A DNA stretch of 64,000 bases from assembly GCF_026343115.1 (NCBI RefSeq), contig NZ_JAPEMC010000001.1:2418001-2482000 (forward strand), given 5' to 3'. The stretch is from Streptomyces sp. NBC_00102 (GTDB lineage Bacteria; Actinomycetota; Actinomycetes; Streptomycetales; Streptomycetaceae). This document shows positions 1 through 10,295 of the stretch, one piece after another. The notes under the pieces were generated by a model. It ran no database searches and was not told where the DNA came from. It saw only the letters and a program-made list of their open reading frames with translations. The first letter of the stretch is position 1; the number at the start of each line of letters is the position of its first letter. The translations under genes were made by a program, and so were the position numbers.

Positions 1-791
1 GGGCGATGCCGAGCGCCTGGGCCGCGATGGTGATGCGGGTGTGGTCCAGGGTCTTCATCGCGGTCGCGAAGCCGGTGCCCTCCTCGCCGATCATGCGGTC
101 GGCGGGGATGCGGACGTTGTCGAAGTAGATCTCGCGGGTCGGGGAGCCCTTGATGCCGAGCTTCTTCTCCGGGGCGCCGAAGGAGACGCCCTCGTCGGAC
201 TTCTCGACGACGAACGCGGAGATGCCCTTGGACCGCTTCGTCGGGTCGGTGACGGCCATCACCGTGTAGTACTCGGAGACGCCCGCGTTGGTGATCCAGC
301 GCTTCACGCCGTTGAGGACCCAGAAGTCGCCGTCGCGCACGGCCTTGGTCTTCATGCCGGCCGCGTCGGAGCCCGCGTCGGGCTCGGAGAGGGCGTACGA
401 GAACATCGCGTCGCCCTTGGCGAGCGGCTCCAGGTACTTCTTCTTCAGCGCCTCGGAACCGGAGAGGATCACCGGGAGGGAGCCGAGCTTGTTCACCGCG
501 GGGATCAGGGAGGAGGACGCGCAGGCGCGGGCCACCTCCTCGATCACGATGACCGTGGCGAGCGCGTCGGCACCCGCGCCGCCGTACTCCTCCGGCACGT
601 GGACCGCGTGCAGGTCGGCGGCGACGAGAGCGTCCAGCGCCTCCTGCGGGAAGCGGCCCTCCTCGTCCACCGCCGCGGCGAACGGGGCGATCTTCGCCTC
701 GGCGAGCGACCGGATCGTCTCGCGGAGCATCTCGTGCTCCTCGGCCGGACGGTAAAGGTCGAAATCGGTCGAACCCGCCAAGACGCTCACT
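1..791 (-). CDS. Acyl-CoA dehydrogenase (C-terminus outside window)
   Basis: FAD-dependent acyl-CoA dehydrogenase, catalysing the alpha,beta-desaturation of acyl-CoA thioesters in fatty-acid or branched-chain catabolism. About 263 N-terminal residues are visible. They include the helical N-domain (EEYGGAGAD) and the mid-domain FAD/substrate segments FSYALSEPDAGSD and WITNAGVSEYY, then GIKGSPTREIYFDNVRIP. The C-terminal helical domain with the catalytic Glu lies beyond base 1. The GTG start (reads VSVLAGSTDF) is chosen because the family's N-terminal helix begins directly after it and the upstream sequence is AT-richer. The family is certain; the chain-length specificity cannot be told. Confidence 0.9.
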
Positions 792-807
792 CCCCAAAGA
801 CGCTAAC

Positions 808-821
808 TACCGTTCAGTAAC
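808..821. promoter_or_regulatory. Candidate TetR-type operator before the acyl-CoA dehydrogenase
   Basis: Imperfect dyad CTACCGTTCAGTAA (TAC-N-G..C-N-GTA), 17 bp upstream of the acyl-CoA dehydrogenase GTG. Its size and position fit the short TTAC/GTAA palindromes that TetR-family regulators of fatty-acid genes bind in actinobacteria. That assignment is inference; only the dyad is seen. Confidence 0.3.
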
Positions 822-1019
822 CCAATTTTAGTCCCGGCCGCGCGCGATGGCCTACGACCAGGGCGCGTGAGCTTGACGACAGCGCGTGGCGGGGCGGTCG
901 CAGCCGTTCCCGGAGGGGGACGAAGCGGTGTCCAGGGTGCGTAACGGGCGGAAATGGTGGCCGGGCGGGCCCGACTATGCTCGGCGAGGCACGTCCGTCC
1001 GTTTCATCCAGGAGCACCC

Positions 1020-2363
1020 ATGGCCCTCAGGATCACTGTGATCGGCACCGGCTACCTCGGCGCCACCCATGCCGCGGCCATGGCCGAGCTGGGATTCGAG
1101 GTGCTCGGGCTCGACGTGGTGCCGGAGAAGATCGAGCTGCTCTCCGCGGGCCGGGTGCCGATGTACGAGCCGGGTCTGGAGGAGATCCTGCAAAAGCACG
1201 TGGCCGGGATTCCGGGCTCGTCCGGGCGGCTGCGGTTCACCACCTCCTGGGAGGAGGTGGGCGCCTTCGGCGACGTGCACTTCGTCTGCGTGAACACCCC
1301 GCAGAAGCACGGCGAGTACGCCTGCGACATGTCCTACGTGGACAGCGCCTTCGCCTCGCTGGCCCCGCATCTGACCCGCCCCGCACTGGTGGTCGGCAAG
1401 TCGACCGTGCCGGTCGGCTCGGCGGCCCGGCTGGCGAAGGTGCTGGCCGAGCTGGCGCCGGTGGGCGCCGACGCGGAGCTGGCCTGGAACCCGGAGTTCC
1501 TGCGCGAGGGCTTCGCCGTGAAGGACACCCTGCACCCGGACCGGATCGTCGTCGGGGTGGCGAGCGAGCGGTCCGAGAAGCTGCTGCGCGAGGTGTACGC
1601 CGTTCCGGTCGCGGAGGGCTCCCCCTTCGTGGTCACCGACTTCCCCACCGCCGAGCTGGTGAAGACCTCGGCGAACTCCTTCCTCGCCACCAAGATCTCG
1701 TTCATCAACGCGATGGCCGAGGTCTGCGAGGCGGCCGACGGCGACGTGGTGAAGCTGGCCGAGGCGATCGGCCACGACGAGCGGATCGGCTCGAAGTTCC
1801 TGCGGGCCGGTATCGGCTTCGGCGGCGGCTGCCTGCCCAAGGACATCCGGGCGTTCATGGCGCGCGCCGGTGAGCTCGGCGCCGACCAGGCGCTGACGTT
1901 CCTGCGCGAGGTGGACTCGATCAACATGCGCCGCCGCGGGCACATGGTGGAGCTGGCCCGGGAAGCCGTGGGCGGCAGCTCGTTCCTGGGCACCCGGGTG
2001 GCGGTGCTGGGCGCGACCTTCAAGCCCGACTCGGACGACGTACGCGACTCACCGGCGCTCAACGTGGCCGGTCAGATCCACCTCCAGGGCGGGCAGGTCA
2101 CCGTCTTCGACCCGAAGGGCATGGACAACGCCCGCCGCCTCTTCCCGACCCTCGGGTACGCGGAGACCGCGCTGGACGCCGTGCGCGGCGCGGACGTGGT
2201 GCTGCACCTGACGGAGTGGCGCGAGTTCCGCGAGCTGGACCCGGAGGCGCTGGGCGAGGTCGCCGCGCACCGCATACTGCTGGACGGCCGCAACGCCCTG
2301 GACAGCGCGGTGTGGCGGGCGGCCGGCTGGACGTACCGGGCGATGGGCCGCCCGACCGCCTGA
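1020..2363 (+). CDS. ugd: UDP-glucose 6-dehydrogenase
   Basis: 447-residue UDP-glucose/GDP-mannose dehydrogenase, which oxidises UDP-glucose to UDP-glucuronate with 2 NAD+ for cell-surface polysaccharide. The Rossmann motif GTGYLG is at residues 9-14, NPEFLREG marks the substrate pocket, and the nucleophilic Cys271 sits in GFGGGCLPKD. The C-terminal UDP-binding domain follows (GATFKPDSDDVRDSPA). Length is normal for the family. The ATG at 1020 is preferred over in-frame upstream codons because AGGAGC lies 5 nt before it and the protein then begins directly with the beta-strand MALRITVIG. The gene is monocistronic and ends at a strong hairpin. The GDP-mannose dehydrogenase alternative is less likely from the motifs but not excluded. 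Confidence 0.9.
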   Translation: MALRITVIGTGYLGATHAAAMAELGFEVLGLDVVPEKIELLSAGRVPMYEPGLEEILQKHVAGIPGSSGRLRFTTSWEEVGAFGDVHFVCVNTPQKHGEYACDMSYVDSAFASLAPHLTRPALVVGKSTVPVGSAARLAKVLAELAPVGADAELAWNPEFLREGFAVKDTLHPDRIVVGVASERSEKLLREVYAVPVAEGSPFVVTDFPTAELVKTSANSFLATKISFINAMAEVCEAADGDVVKLAEAIGHDERIGSKFLRAGIGFGGGCLPKDIRAFMARAGELGADQALTFLREVDSINMRRRGHMVELAREAVGGSSFLGTRVAVLGATFKPDSDDVRDSPALNVAGQIHLQGGQVTVFDPKGMDNARRLFPTLGYAETALDAVRGADVVLHLTEWREFRELDPEALGEVAAHRILLDGRNALDSAVWRAAGWTYRAMGRPTA

Positions 2364-2386
2364 GCGCTCTCACGCAGTTGTCACGG

Positions 2387-2439
2387 ACGTACGCCGAGAG
2401 GCCGCACCCGAGGGATCGGGGCGGCCTCTCGGCGTACGT
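2387..2439. terminator. Bidirectional hairpin terminator
   Basis: Perfect 19-bp inverted repeat (2387-2405 with 2421-2439) around a 15-nt loop, with no U tract, as is usual in Streptomyces. It lies between the convergent ugd and dipeptidase genes and probably serves both. Confidence 0.85.
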
Positions 2440-2447
2440 ACGGGGCG

Positions 2448-3680
2448 TCAGGCCTGGGGCTTGCCGTCCAACTGCTCGATGGTGGCGTGGGACGGGCTCC
2501 GGCGGAACTGGAGGTCGCGGGCGACCGCCTCCGCGTCGCGCAGCACGCGGACGGCGTTGCGCCAGGTGAGCTTGGCGAGGTCGGCCTCGGACCAGTTGCG
2601 GCGCAGCAGCTCCGCGATCAGGTTCGGGTAGCCGGAGACGTCCTCCAGGCCCTGCGGGAGGAACGCGGTGCCGTCGTAGTCGCCGCCGATGCCGATGTGG
2701 TCGACGCCGGCCACCTCGCGCATGTGGTCGAGGTGGTCCGCGATGGTGGCGACCGTGGCGAACGGGCGCGGGTTGGCTTCCTCGAAGTCCTCGTGGATCC
2801 GCATGGCCTGCGGGGAGGTGTCGAGGTGGTGCAGCCCGTGCTCGCGCATGTTCCGGTCGGCGGCGAGCGTCCACTCGACGGCGGCCGGCAGGACGAACTT
2901 GGGTACGAAGGTGGCCATCGCGACCCCGCCGTTGTCGCGCAGCTGGAGCAGCACGTCGTCGGGGACGTTGCGCGGGTGGTCGCAGACGGCGCGGGCCGAG
3001 GAGTGCGAGAAGACCACGGGCGCCTCGCTGGTGGCGATGGCGTCGCGCATCGTGCCGGGTGACACGTGCGACAGGTCGACGAGCATGCCGCAACGGTTCA
3101 TCTCGCGGACGACCTCGCGGCCGAACTCGGAGAGGCCGCCGAGGCGCGCGACGTCGGTCGCGGAGTCCGCCCAGTCGAGGTTGTCGTTGTGCGTCAGCGT
3201 CATGTAGCGGACGCCGAGGGTGTGCAGGGCGCGGAGGGTGGCCAGCGAGTTGTTGATGGAGTGGCCGCCCTCGGCCCCCATCAGGGAGGCGATGCGTCCC
3301 TCGGTGCGGGCCGCCTCCATGTCGTCGGCGGTCAGCGCCCGGCGCAGGTGCGCGGGGTAGCGCGTCTGCATCTCGCCGACGATGTCGATCTGCTCCAGGG
3401 TGGCGCTGACCGCTTCGTCTCCGGCGAGGTCGGTGCGGACGTACACCGACCAGAACTGCGCGCCGACGCCGCCGCTGCGGAGCCGGGGCAGGTCGGTGTG
3501 GAGCAGGCCGGTCTGGTCCTGGGCGATGTCACGGGCGTTCAGGTCGTAGCCGGTCTGCTCACGCAGCGCCCAGGGGAGGTCGTTGTGACCGTCGACGACG
3601 GGGTGGACGGCGAGCAGGTCCCGGGCCCGCCGCAGGTACTCCGCCTGGTCGGCGTGGCCGGTGGGGTTCGCGTGGTCCAT
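2448..3680 (-). CDS. M19 membrane dipeptidase family metallopeptidase
   Basis: 410-residue peptidase family M19 (renal dipeptidase fold), a zinc TIM-barrel enzyme that hydrolyses dipeptides. Visible metal-ligand regions are [13 protein letters not shown] near residue 35 (HxD), MGAEGGHSI (Glu), DLSHVSPG and [10 protein letters not shown] (His residues), and [11 protein letters not shown] near the C-terminus (Asp). Length is typical. No signal peptide is evident, so it is probably cytoplasmic. Its start lies 9 bp after the purE stop, so it is the last gene of a purK-purE-dipeptidase operon. The functional link to purine synthesis is unknown and may be only co-transcription. Confidence 0.9.
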   Translation of the reverse strand: MDHANPTGHADQAEYLRRARDLLAVHPVVDGHNDLPWALREQTGYDLNARDIAQDQTGLLHTDLPRLRSGGVGAQFWSVYVRTDLAGDEAVSATLEQIDIVGEMQTRYPAHLRRALTADDMEAARTEGRIASLMGAEGGHSINNSLATLRALHTLGVRYMTLTHNDNLDWADSATDVARLGGLSEFGREVVREMNRCGMLVDLSHVSPGTMRDAIATSEAPVVFSHSSARAVCDHPRNVPDDVLLQLRDNGGVAMATFVPKFVLPAAVEWTLAADRNMREHGLHHLDTSPQAMRIHEDFEEANPRPFATVATIADHLDHMREVAGVDHIGIGGDYDGTAFLPQGLEDVSGYPNLIAELLRRNWSEADLAKLTWRNAVRVLRDAEAVARDLQFRRSPSHATIEQLDGKPQA

Positions 3681-3689
3681 GGGAGCCGC

Positions 3690-4226
3690 CTACTTCCCGA
3701 AGCCGAAGGTGTCGGTGCCCTCGACCTTGGCCCGCAGCCGGCGGCCCTTCTCGGTGGCCTGTTCGTTCAGCTCGCCGAGGAAGGCGGTCATCCGGTCGCG
3801 GAGCGCCTCGTCGCCGGTGGCGAGGATGCGGGCGGCGAGGAGTCCGGCGTTGCGCGCACCGCCGACGGAGACGGTGGCCACCGGGATACCGGCGGGCATC
3901 TGCACGATGGAGAGCAGGCTGTCCATGCCGTCCAGGTACTTCAGCGGTACCGGGACGCCGATGACGGGCAGCGGGGTGACGGAGGCCAGCATGCCGGGGA
4001 GGTGGGCGGCGCCGCCGGCGCCCGCGACGATCGCCTTCAGGCCGCGGCCGGCCGCCTGCTCGCCGTACGCGATCATCTCGCGGGGCATCCGGTGGGCGGA
4101 GACGACGTCCACCTCGTACGCGATGCCGAACTCGTCCAGGGCCTGGGCGGCGGCCTCCATCACGGGCCAGTCGGAGTCCGAGCCCATGACGATGCCGACC
4201 ACGGGTGCGGTGCGCGGGTCTGTCAT
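3690..4226 (-). CDS. purE: N5-carboxyaminoimidazole ribonucleotide mutase
   Basis: 178-residue class I PurE, which converts N5-CAIR to CAIR in de novo purine synthesis. It carries the signature [16 protein letters not shown] at the N-terminus, the active-site SAHRMP segment and the C-terminal substrate loop region ([12 protein letters not shown]). The ATG at 4226 overlaps the purK stop as ATGA, which decides the start and indicates translational coupling. Length is normal for an octameric PurE. Confidence 0.97.
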   Translation of the reverse strand: MTDPRTAPVVGIVMGSDSDWPVMEAAAQALDEFGIAYEVDVVSAHRMPREMIAYGEQAAGRGLKAIVAGAGGAAHLPGMLASVTPLPVIGVPVPLKYLDGMDSLLSIVQMPAGIPVATVSVGGARNAGLLAARILATGDEALRDRMTAFLGELNEQATEKGRRLRAKVEGTDTFGFGK

Positions 4227-5374
4227 TCGGTGATCGTCCCTCGTAGGTAGTCGGCCGCGTGCCGGGCGCGCTCCCGCACGTCCGCCAGATCGTCGCCGTA
4301 GGTGTTGACGTGTCCGACCTTGCGGCCGGGCTTCACGTCCTTGCCGTACATGTGGATCTTGAGCTGCGGGTCTCGGGCCATGCAGTGCAGGTAGCCCTGG
4401 TACATGTCGGGGTAGTCGCCGCCCAGGACGTTGCACATGACCGTCCAGGGGGCGCGCGGGCGCGGGTCGCCGAGCGGCAGGTCGAGCACGGCGCGGACGT
4501 GGTTGGCGAACTGCGAGGTGATCGCGCCGTCCATGGTCCAGTGCCCGGAGTTGTGCGGGCGCATGGCGAGTTCGTTGACGAGGATGCCGGGGGTCCCGTC
4601 GGCGGCACGGGTTTCGAAGAGCTCCACGGCGAGGTGGCCGACGACTCCGAGTTCGGCGCCGATCCGCAGGGCGAGCTGCTGGGCCTCTCCGGCCAGCTTC
4701 TCGTCGAGGTCGGGGGCCGGGGCGATGACGGTGTCGCAGACGCCGTTCACCTGGATGGACTCCACGACCGGGTAGGCGACGGCCTGGCCGTGCGGGGAGC
4801 GGACGATGTTCGCCGCGAGCTCGCGCACGAAGGCGACCTTCTCCTCGGCGAGGACCGGGACTCCGGCGCGGAAGGGCTCGGCGGCGTCCTCCTCGGAGCG
4901 CACCACCCAGACGCCCTTGCCGTCGTAGCCGCCGCGGACCGTCTTGAGTATCACCGGGTAGCCGTCGCCCTCGCCCGCGAAGGCGGTGACGTCGGCGGGG
5001 TCGGTGACGATGCGGTGGCGGGGGCAGGGCACGCCGAGTTCGGTGAGCCGGGCCCGCATCACACCCTTGTCCTGGGCGTGCCGCAGAGCGTCGGGGCCGG
5101 GGCGTACGGCGATGCCGTCCGCTTCGAGGGCCCGCAGGTGCTCGGTGGGCACGTGCTCGTGGTCGAAGGTGATCACGTCGCAGCCGCGCGCGAAGGCGCG
5201 GAGGGTGTCCAGGTCGCGATAGTCGCCGACGACGACCTCGCTCACCACCTGGGCGGCCGAGTCCTGCGGGGTGTCACTGAGCAGCTTGAATGTCAGGCCG
5301 AGGGGGATGCCCGCCTCGTGGGTCATGCGGGCGAGCTGACCGCCGCCGACCATGCCGACTACCGGGAACGTCAC
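4223..5374 (-). CDS. purK: N5-carboxyaminoimidazole ribonucleotide synthase
   Basis: 383-residue ATP-grasp enzyme that makes N5-CAIR from AIR, bicarbonate and ATP, directly before PurE. It opens with [17 protein letters not shown] and contains the ATP-grasp lysine segment [19 protein letters not shown] and the metal-binding stretch [15 protein letters not shown]. The GTG at 5374 is taken as start because the protein then begins with the beta-strand [11 protein letters not shown]; in-frame upstream codons encode non-homologous Arg/Pro-rich sequence. It is first in the operon and divergent from the GtrA gene. Confidence 0.96.
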   Translation of the reverse strand: MTFPVVGMVGGGQLARMTHEAGIPLGLTFKLLSDTPQDSAAQVVSEVVVGDYRDLDTLRAFARGCDVITFDHEHVPTEHLRALEADGIAVRPGPDALRHAQDKGVMRARLTELGVPCPRHRIVTDPADVTAFAGEGDGYPVILKTVRGGYDGKGVWVVRSEEDAAEPFRAGVPVLAEEKVAFVRELAANIVRSPHGQAVAYPVVESIQVNGVCDTVIAPAPDLDEKLAGEAQQLALRIGAELGVVGHLAVELFETRAADGTPGILVNELAMRPHNSGHWTMDGAITSQFANHVRAVLDLPLGDPRPRAPWTVMCNVLGGDYPDMYQGYLHCMARDPQLKIHMYGKDVKPGRKVGHVNTYGDDLADVRERARHAADYLRGTITE

Positions 5375-5545
5375 GCCCCCAGGGTATCCGCCGGCCAGGT
5401 GCCCCTTGACTCTGGCCCGAAAGGGCCTCCCTCGGGCGGAGACGTCCCCGCTGGATACGTGACCTCGACTCATGGGCGTCACCCGGCCGGGCTGGTTAGC
5501 ATGAGCGCGTTGACGAAACCGATCGGACGGGGCTGAACGACCACC

Positions 5546-6067
5546 ATGAGCGAACGGGGCGCACTGCGAGCCCGGCTTGACCGGCTGGCCCGGGAGGTCG
5601 CCAAGTTCGGCGTGGTCGGCGCGCTCGGCCTGGTGGTCAACATCGCCGTCTCGAACCTGATCTGGCGCACCACGGACATTCCGACGGTGCGGGCCGGGCT
5701 GATGGCGACCTGTGTGGCCATCCTCTTCAACTACGTGGGGTTCCGTTACTGGACCTACCGGGACCGCGACAAGAGCGGCCGCACCCGCGAGCTGACGCTG
5801 TTCCTGCTGTTCAGCGCGGTGGGTGCGGTGATCGAGACGGGCGTGCTGTACGCGGCGACGTACGGCTTCGGCTGGGACACCCCGGTGCAGAGCAACGTCG
5901 CCAAGGTCGTGGGCATCGGGATCGCGACGCTCTTCCGGTTCTGGTCGTACCGCACCTGGGTGTTCAAGAGCCTCCCTGCGAAGGAGGCCGTGGTCGTCGC
6001 GGAGAGGTTTCCCGGGCGACGGCAGCCCTCGGAGCCGGTAGCGCCGCCGGACACCGTACGGAACTGA
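5546..6067 (+). CDS. GtrA-family membrane protein
   Basis: 173-residue GtrA/DPMS-like protein with four predicted membrane helices. The first is FGVVGALGLVVNIAVSNLIW; the others are around residues 50-68, 83-105 and 115-135. Family members help flip undecaprenyl-linked sugars or partner glycosyltransferases in envelope polysaccharide synthesis. The conserved FNYVGFRYWTYRDR and FRFWSYRTWVF half-repeats are clear. The C-terminal 30 residues are a polar Pro-rich tail. It sits in the 170-bp divergent arrangement with purK; no glycosyltransferase neighbour is present, so the substrate is unknown. Confidence 0.88.
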   Translation: MSERGALRARLDRLAREVAKFGVVGALGLVVNIAVSNLIWRTTDIPTVRAGLMATCVAILFNYVGFRYWTYRDRDKSGRTRELTLFLLFSAVGAVIETGVLYAATYGFGWDTPVQSNVAKVVGIGIATLFRFWSYRTWVFKSLPAKEAVVVAERFPGRRQPSEPVAPPDTVRN

Positions 6068-6109
6068 CCGCATCCCGCTTTCCCCGGCCGCCGGCACCCG
6101 GCTCGGCCC

Positions 6110-6142
6110 CGCCCGGTCCCGCTCGTCTCAGCGGACCGGGCG
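6110..6142. terminator. Possible terminator between gtrA-like gene and histidine kinase
   Basis: Inverted repeat of about 13 bp with one bulged C (6110-6123 with 6130-6142). It overlaps the histidine-kinase stop codon. It separates two convergent genes. Confidence 0.4.
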
Positions 6143-7393
6143 TTCCCGTTCCTCGGGGGTACGGGCGACGCTGCCGAGGAAGAGGGCGAAGACGGGCGGC
6201 TGCTGCTGGAGCAGTTCCAGCCTGCCGCCGTCGGCCTCGGCGAGGTCGCGGGCGACCGCGAGGCCGATGCCGGTGGAGTTGCGCCCGCTGATGGAGCGTT
6301 CGAAGATCCGGGCGCCTAGGTCGGCGGGGACGCCCGCGCCCTCGTCGGTGACCTCCACGACGACCTGGTTGCCGATGACGCGGGTGCGCAGGGCGACCGT
6401 GCCGCCGCCGTGCATCAGCGCGTTCTCGATGAGCGCGGCGAGCACCTGGGCGACGGCTCCGGGGGTGCCGACCGCGCGCAGGCCGGGCCGGCCGGAGCGG
6501 ACGACCGCACGGCCCTCGCCGCGGTAGGCGGGGCGCCACTCCTCGATCTGCTGCTTGATGACCTCGTCCAGGTCGAAGACGACGGCGGAGCCGGTGCGCG
6601 GGTCCCGGGCGTTGGTCAGCAGCCGCTGGACGACGTCGGTGAGGCGCTCGACCTGGGTGAGGGCGATGTTCGCCTCCTCCTTCACCGTGTCCGGGTCGTC
6701 GGTGACGGAGATCTCCTCGATGCGCATGGAGAGCGCGGTGAGCGGGGTGCGCAGCTGGTGGGAGGCGTCCGCGGCGAGCCGGCGTTCGGCGGTCAGCATC
6801 CGGGCGATCCGCTCGGCGGAGGCGTCGAGGACGTCGGCGACCCGGTCCAGCTCGGGCACCCCGTACCGCTTGTGGCGGGGGCGCGGGTCGCCGGAGCCGA
6901 GGCGCTCGGCGGTCTCGGCGAGGTCGGTGAGGGGGGAGGTCAGCCGGTTGGCCTGGCGCACGGCGAGGAGGACGGCCGAGATGATCGCGAGGAGGGCGAC
7001 CGCGCCGATGATCAGCAGGGTGCGGCCGACCTCGCGGGTGACGGCGGACCGGTCTTCCTCGACGGTGACGCGTTCGCCCTCCTCGCCGTTCACGACGGAG
7101 GTGATGGCGTTGCCGCCGGGGCGGGTACCGACCTCGATCGGTGCGCGGCCGGGGAGTTCGACGCGGGCGTAGCGGTCGCCGACGACCTGTTCGTCGAGTA
7201 CGGCGGCGGTGATGCGCTCCTCGCCCAGCAGCCGGCTCTCCACGACGCTGATCAGCCGCAGCGCCTCGGAGTCCACGCTCTCCTGGGCGCTGTTGCTGAT
7301 GGTGCGGGTCTCCACGAGGACCAGGGAGATGCCGAAGACGGCGATCACCACGAGCACCACGGAGAGCGTGGAGTTGATCAGTCGGCGGCGCAT
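6128..7393 (-). CDS. Sensor histidine kinase
   Basis: 421-residue membrane histidine kinase. TM1 is at residues ~8-28 (LSVVLVVIAVFGISLVLVE), followed by an extracytoplasmic loop of about 100 residues and TM2 (LLIIGAVALLAIISAVLLA). HAMP follows, then the HisKA phospho-acceptor His in ADASHQLRTPLTALS, and HATPase boxes NALMHGG (N), DEGAGVP (G1) and STGIGLAVARDL (G2). Start ATG at 7393 places the basic MRRRLINS directly before TM1. It lies 122 bp downstream of its response regulator on the same strand. From memory the pair resembles S. coelicolor SCO3062/SCO3063. The stimulus is unknown. Confidence 0.93.
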   Translation of the reverse strand: MRRRLINSTLSVVLVVIAVFGISLVLVETRTISNSAQESVDSEALRLISVVESRLLGEERITAAVLDEQVVGDRYARVELPGRAPIEVGTRPGGNAITSVVNGEEGERVTVEEDRSAVTREVGRTLLIIGAVALLAIISAVLLAVRQANRLTSPLTDLAETAERLGSGDPRPRHKRYGVPELDRVADVLDASAERIARMLTAERRLAADASHQLRTPLTALSMRIEEISVTDDPDTVKEEANIALTQVERLTDVVQRLLTNARDPRTGSAVVFDLDEVIKQQIEEWRPAYRGEGRAVVRSGRPGLRAVGTPGAVAQVLAALIENALMHGGGTVALRTRVIGNQVVVEVTDEGAGVPADLGARIFERSISGRNSTGIGLAVARDLAEADGGRLELLQQQPPVFALFLGSVARTPEERERPVR

Positions 7394-7515
7394 GAGGTGC
7401 TTCTGCCCGTCAGCTCTGGTCGAGAGGTCGACGTGGTCCGGTGTCCGTCTGGCCGGGGTCCTGCTGTCCGGGCGACGGTCCGGGTCCTGGACCGCCGCCG
7501 TCGGCACAGCTCTTC

Positions 7516-8193
<678 letters not shown>

Positions 8194-8682
8194 GGGGTGA
8201 TGGTAGTCCGCGAGGAGGGCCGGAAGTGAGGGGCCGAAAAACGCCTGTGGATCAAGGGCCCATCTCTGTATGGACCTTCGAATGACCGACTACGGTTCCA
8301 CTCTCGCCTGTGATCGATGTCTCATACTCTTCCATATGGTGCAAGGTCGTGTCGTATGGTGTTGCGACGCCTGTTGCACTATTCGGGACCTTTGGGCAGC
8401 GTTTCGCGCCGAAGGTCTCTTTCCTGTGCGGGCTGGTTCCCGCCAGTCTTGACAACGAGTGAATGACCTGTGGGCCGGGCCCGGAGCGCGAGGATGCGCG
8501 CCGGGTGTGGATCCCGATGCGGTCGGTCCCCCGTCTCCTTACCTCCCCACGAGGACGGAAGGCGGAACGAGTCCCCTTTCAGGCGAGGGGCAGGGACCCG
8601 AGTGCGCCGGTGCCGGCCACCCCCCACCGGGCGTGTCCCCGCTTTCACGGCGATGACACGTCCCCATCAGCAAGGATCGACC
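8194..8682. other. Intergenic region between response regulator and POT transporter
   Basis: 489 bp with no credible gene. The first ~260 bp are AT-richer and contain a GTGCAA (8339-8344) / TTGCAC (8373-8378) dyad plus the partial direct repeat TATGGTG, a plausible divergent regulatory region. A TTGACA hexamer (8449-8454) has no convincing -10 at 17-18 bp. A small Cys-rich reading frame at 8270-8452 lacks a ribosome site and Streptomyces codon bias. Confidence 0.4.
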
Positions 8683-10170
8683 ATGGCGTCCAGCCTGACG
8701 AAGGAAACCGCCGGCCAGACCGGCGGGGCGACCTTCTTCGGCCACCCCCGCGGCCTGGCCACGCTCTTCATGACCGAGATGTGGGAGCGCTTCTCCTACT
8801 ACGGCATGAGGGCCCTGCTCCCGCTGTACCTGATCGCGCCCAACGGGCTCCACATGAACCCCGCCACGGCGACGGCGATCTACTCGGTCTACCTGTCGCT
8901 CGTCTACCTGCTCGCCATGCCCGGCGGCTGGTTCGGCGACCGGGTCTGGGGTCCGCGCAAGACCGTGGCCATCTCCGGCGCGGTGATCATGGTCGGTCAC
9001 CTCGTACTGGCCCTGCCCTCCGAGGGCACGTTCTTCGCCGGCCTCGGTCTCGTGGCCATCGGGTCGGGTCTGCTGAAGTCCAACATCTCGACGATGGTCG
9101 GCCACCTCTACGACGGCCCGGACGACCCGCGCCGCGATGGTGGCTTCACGATCTTCTACATGGGCATCAACCTCGGTGGCTTCGTCGCCCCGCTGGTGAT
9201 CGGCACCATCGGCGAGAACGTCAACTGGCACCTCGGCTTCGCCCTCGCCGCAGTCGGCATGGGGCTGGGCGTCCTCCAGTTCATGCTGGGCAGCCGCCAC
9301 CTGAACGAGCGCAGCTTCGAGACCCCGAAGCCGCTCTCGGCCGCCGAACGCGCCTCCACGCTGCGCAAGTCGATGATCTGGCTGGGCATCGCCGCGGTCT
9401 TCTACATCGTCACGGTCGCCACCGGCGTCTACACACTGAACTGGCTGCTGGTCCCGATCACGGTGGCCGGTCTGGTCATCCCGGTGATGGTCCTGGCGCG
9501 CATCAAGCGCGACAAGGACCTGAGCCGCACCGAGCAGTCGAAGGTCTCCGGCTACATCTGGTTCTTCGTCGCCGCCGCGCTCTTCTGGATGATCTACGAC
9601 CAGGGCGGCTCGACGATGGCGATCTTCGCCGAGGACTCGGCGCGGAACTCCGTGTTCGGCTGGGAGTTCCCGGTCTCCTGGTACCAGTCGGTCAACCCGG
9701 TCCTGATCATGGCCCTGGCCCCGGTCTTCGCGGCCTTCTGGATGGCGCTGAACCGCCGCGGCAAGGAGCCGAGCACGATCGTGAAGTTCAGCTCCGGCCT
9801 GGTGCTGGTCGGTGCGTCGTTCTTCCTCTTCCTGGCGCCGCTGACCATCGCCACCGACGGCCACCAGGCCGCCGCGATGTGGCTGGTCGCGATCTACTTC
9901 GTGCAGACCGTCGGTGAGCTGACGCTCTCCCCGGTCGGCCTCTCGGTCACCACGAAGATGGCTCCGGCCAAGTACGCCAGCCAGATGATGGGTGTCTGGT
10001 TCCTCGCGGTCACCGCGGGCGACTGCACCACGAGCCTGCTCTCCATCGCGGGCGTGGACCTCAACGGCACCGGGATCGTCACCCTGCAGGCCGCGCTGGC
10101 GGCGCTCGCGGGTGTCGCGGTGTTCGTCTACCGCGGCAAGGTGAAGAAGCTCATGGGCGACGTGCACTGA
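8683..10170 (+). CDS. POT-family proton-dependent oligopeptide transporter
   Basis: 495-residue major-facilitator protein of the POT/PTR2 family, importing di- and tripeptides with protons. The hallmark ExxERFxYYG motif is present near residue 30 (EMWERFSYYGMRALL). The protein has about 14 hydrophobic segments, GDRVWGPRKT as the loop-2/3 motif and the family segment NLGGFVAPLVIG. Start ATG 8683 follows AAGGATCG at 4 nt spacing. It stands alone and ends at a strong intrinsic terminator. Specificity cannot be read from the sequence. Confidence 0.93.
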   Translation: MASSLTKETAGQTGGATFFGHPRGLATLFMTEMWERFSYYGMRALLPLYLIAPNGLHMNPATATAIYSVYLSLVYLLAMPGGWFGDRVWGPRKTVAISGAVIMVGHLVLALPSEGTFFAGLGLVAIGSGLLKSNISTMVGHLYDGPDDPRRDGGFTIFYMGINLGGFVAPLVIGTIGENVNWHLGFALAAVGMGLGVLQFMLGSRHLNERSFETPKPLSAAERASTLRKSMIWLGIAAVFYIVTVATGVYTLNWLLVPITVAGLVIPVMVLARIKRDKDLSRTEQSKVSGYIWFFVAAALFWMIYDQGGSTMAIFAEDSARNSVFGWEFPVSWYQSVNPVLIMALAPVFAAFWMALNRRGKEPSTIVKFSSGLVLVGASFFLFLAPLTIATDGHQAAAMWLVAIYFVQTVGELTLSPVGLSVTTKMAPAKYASQMMGVWFLAVTAGDCTTSLLSIAGVDLNGTGIVTLQAALAALAGVAVFVYRGKVKKLMGDVH

Positions 10171-10186
10171 CACCCGCCCCGTACGA

Positions 10187-10238
10187 CGGCGGAGGGCCGC
10201 CGCACCGAGTGATCGGTGCGGCGGCCCTCCGCCGTTTT
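10187..10238 (+). terminator. Intrinsic terminator of the POT gene
   Basis: Perfect 22-bp stem (10187-10208 with 10213-10234) with a GTGA tetraloop followed by TTTT. It is a canonical Rho-independent terminator on the + strand and may also act on the opposing prsI-like transcript. Confidence 0.92.
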
Positions 10239-10295
10239 CGTACGTTCCGCCGCGGAGCCGTTCCCGTACGTTCCGCCGCCCGGCGGGTCCTCCCG

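Noticed and set aside
41..820. Long + strand frame of 259 codons
   Set aside because: It is a GC-bias shadow of the minus-strand acyl-CoA dehydrogenase; the protein is Arg/Gly/Val-rich with no domain.
4223..6097. Extended 624-codon version of purK
   Set aside because: The upstream 240 codons are non-homologous and overlap the GtrA gene; GTG 5374 gives the normal PurK N-terminus.
8270..8452. 60-residue reading frame with CxxC and CCxxCC motifs on the + strand
   Set aside because: No ribosome site, no Streptomyces third-position bias, and it lies in the probable promoter region before the POT transporter; the cysteines look like chance.
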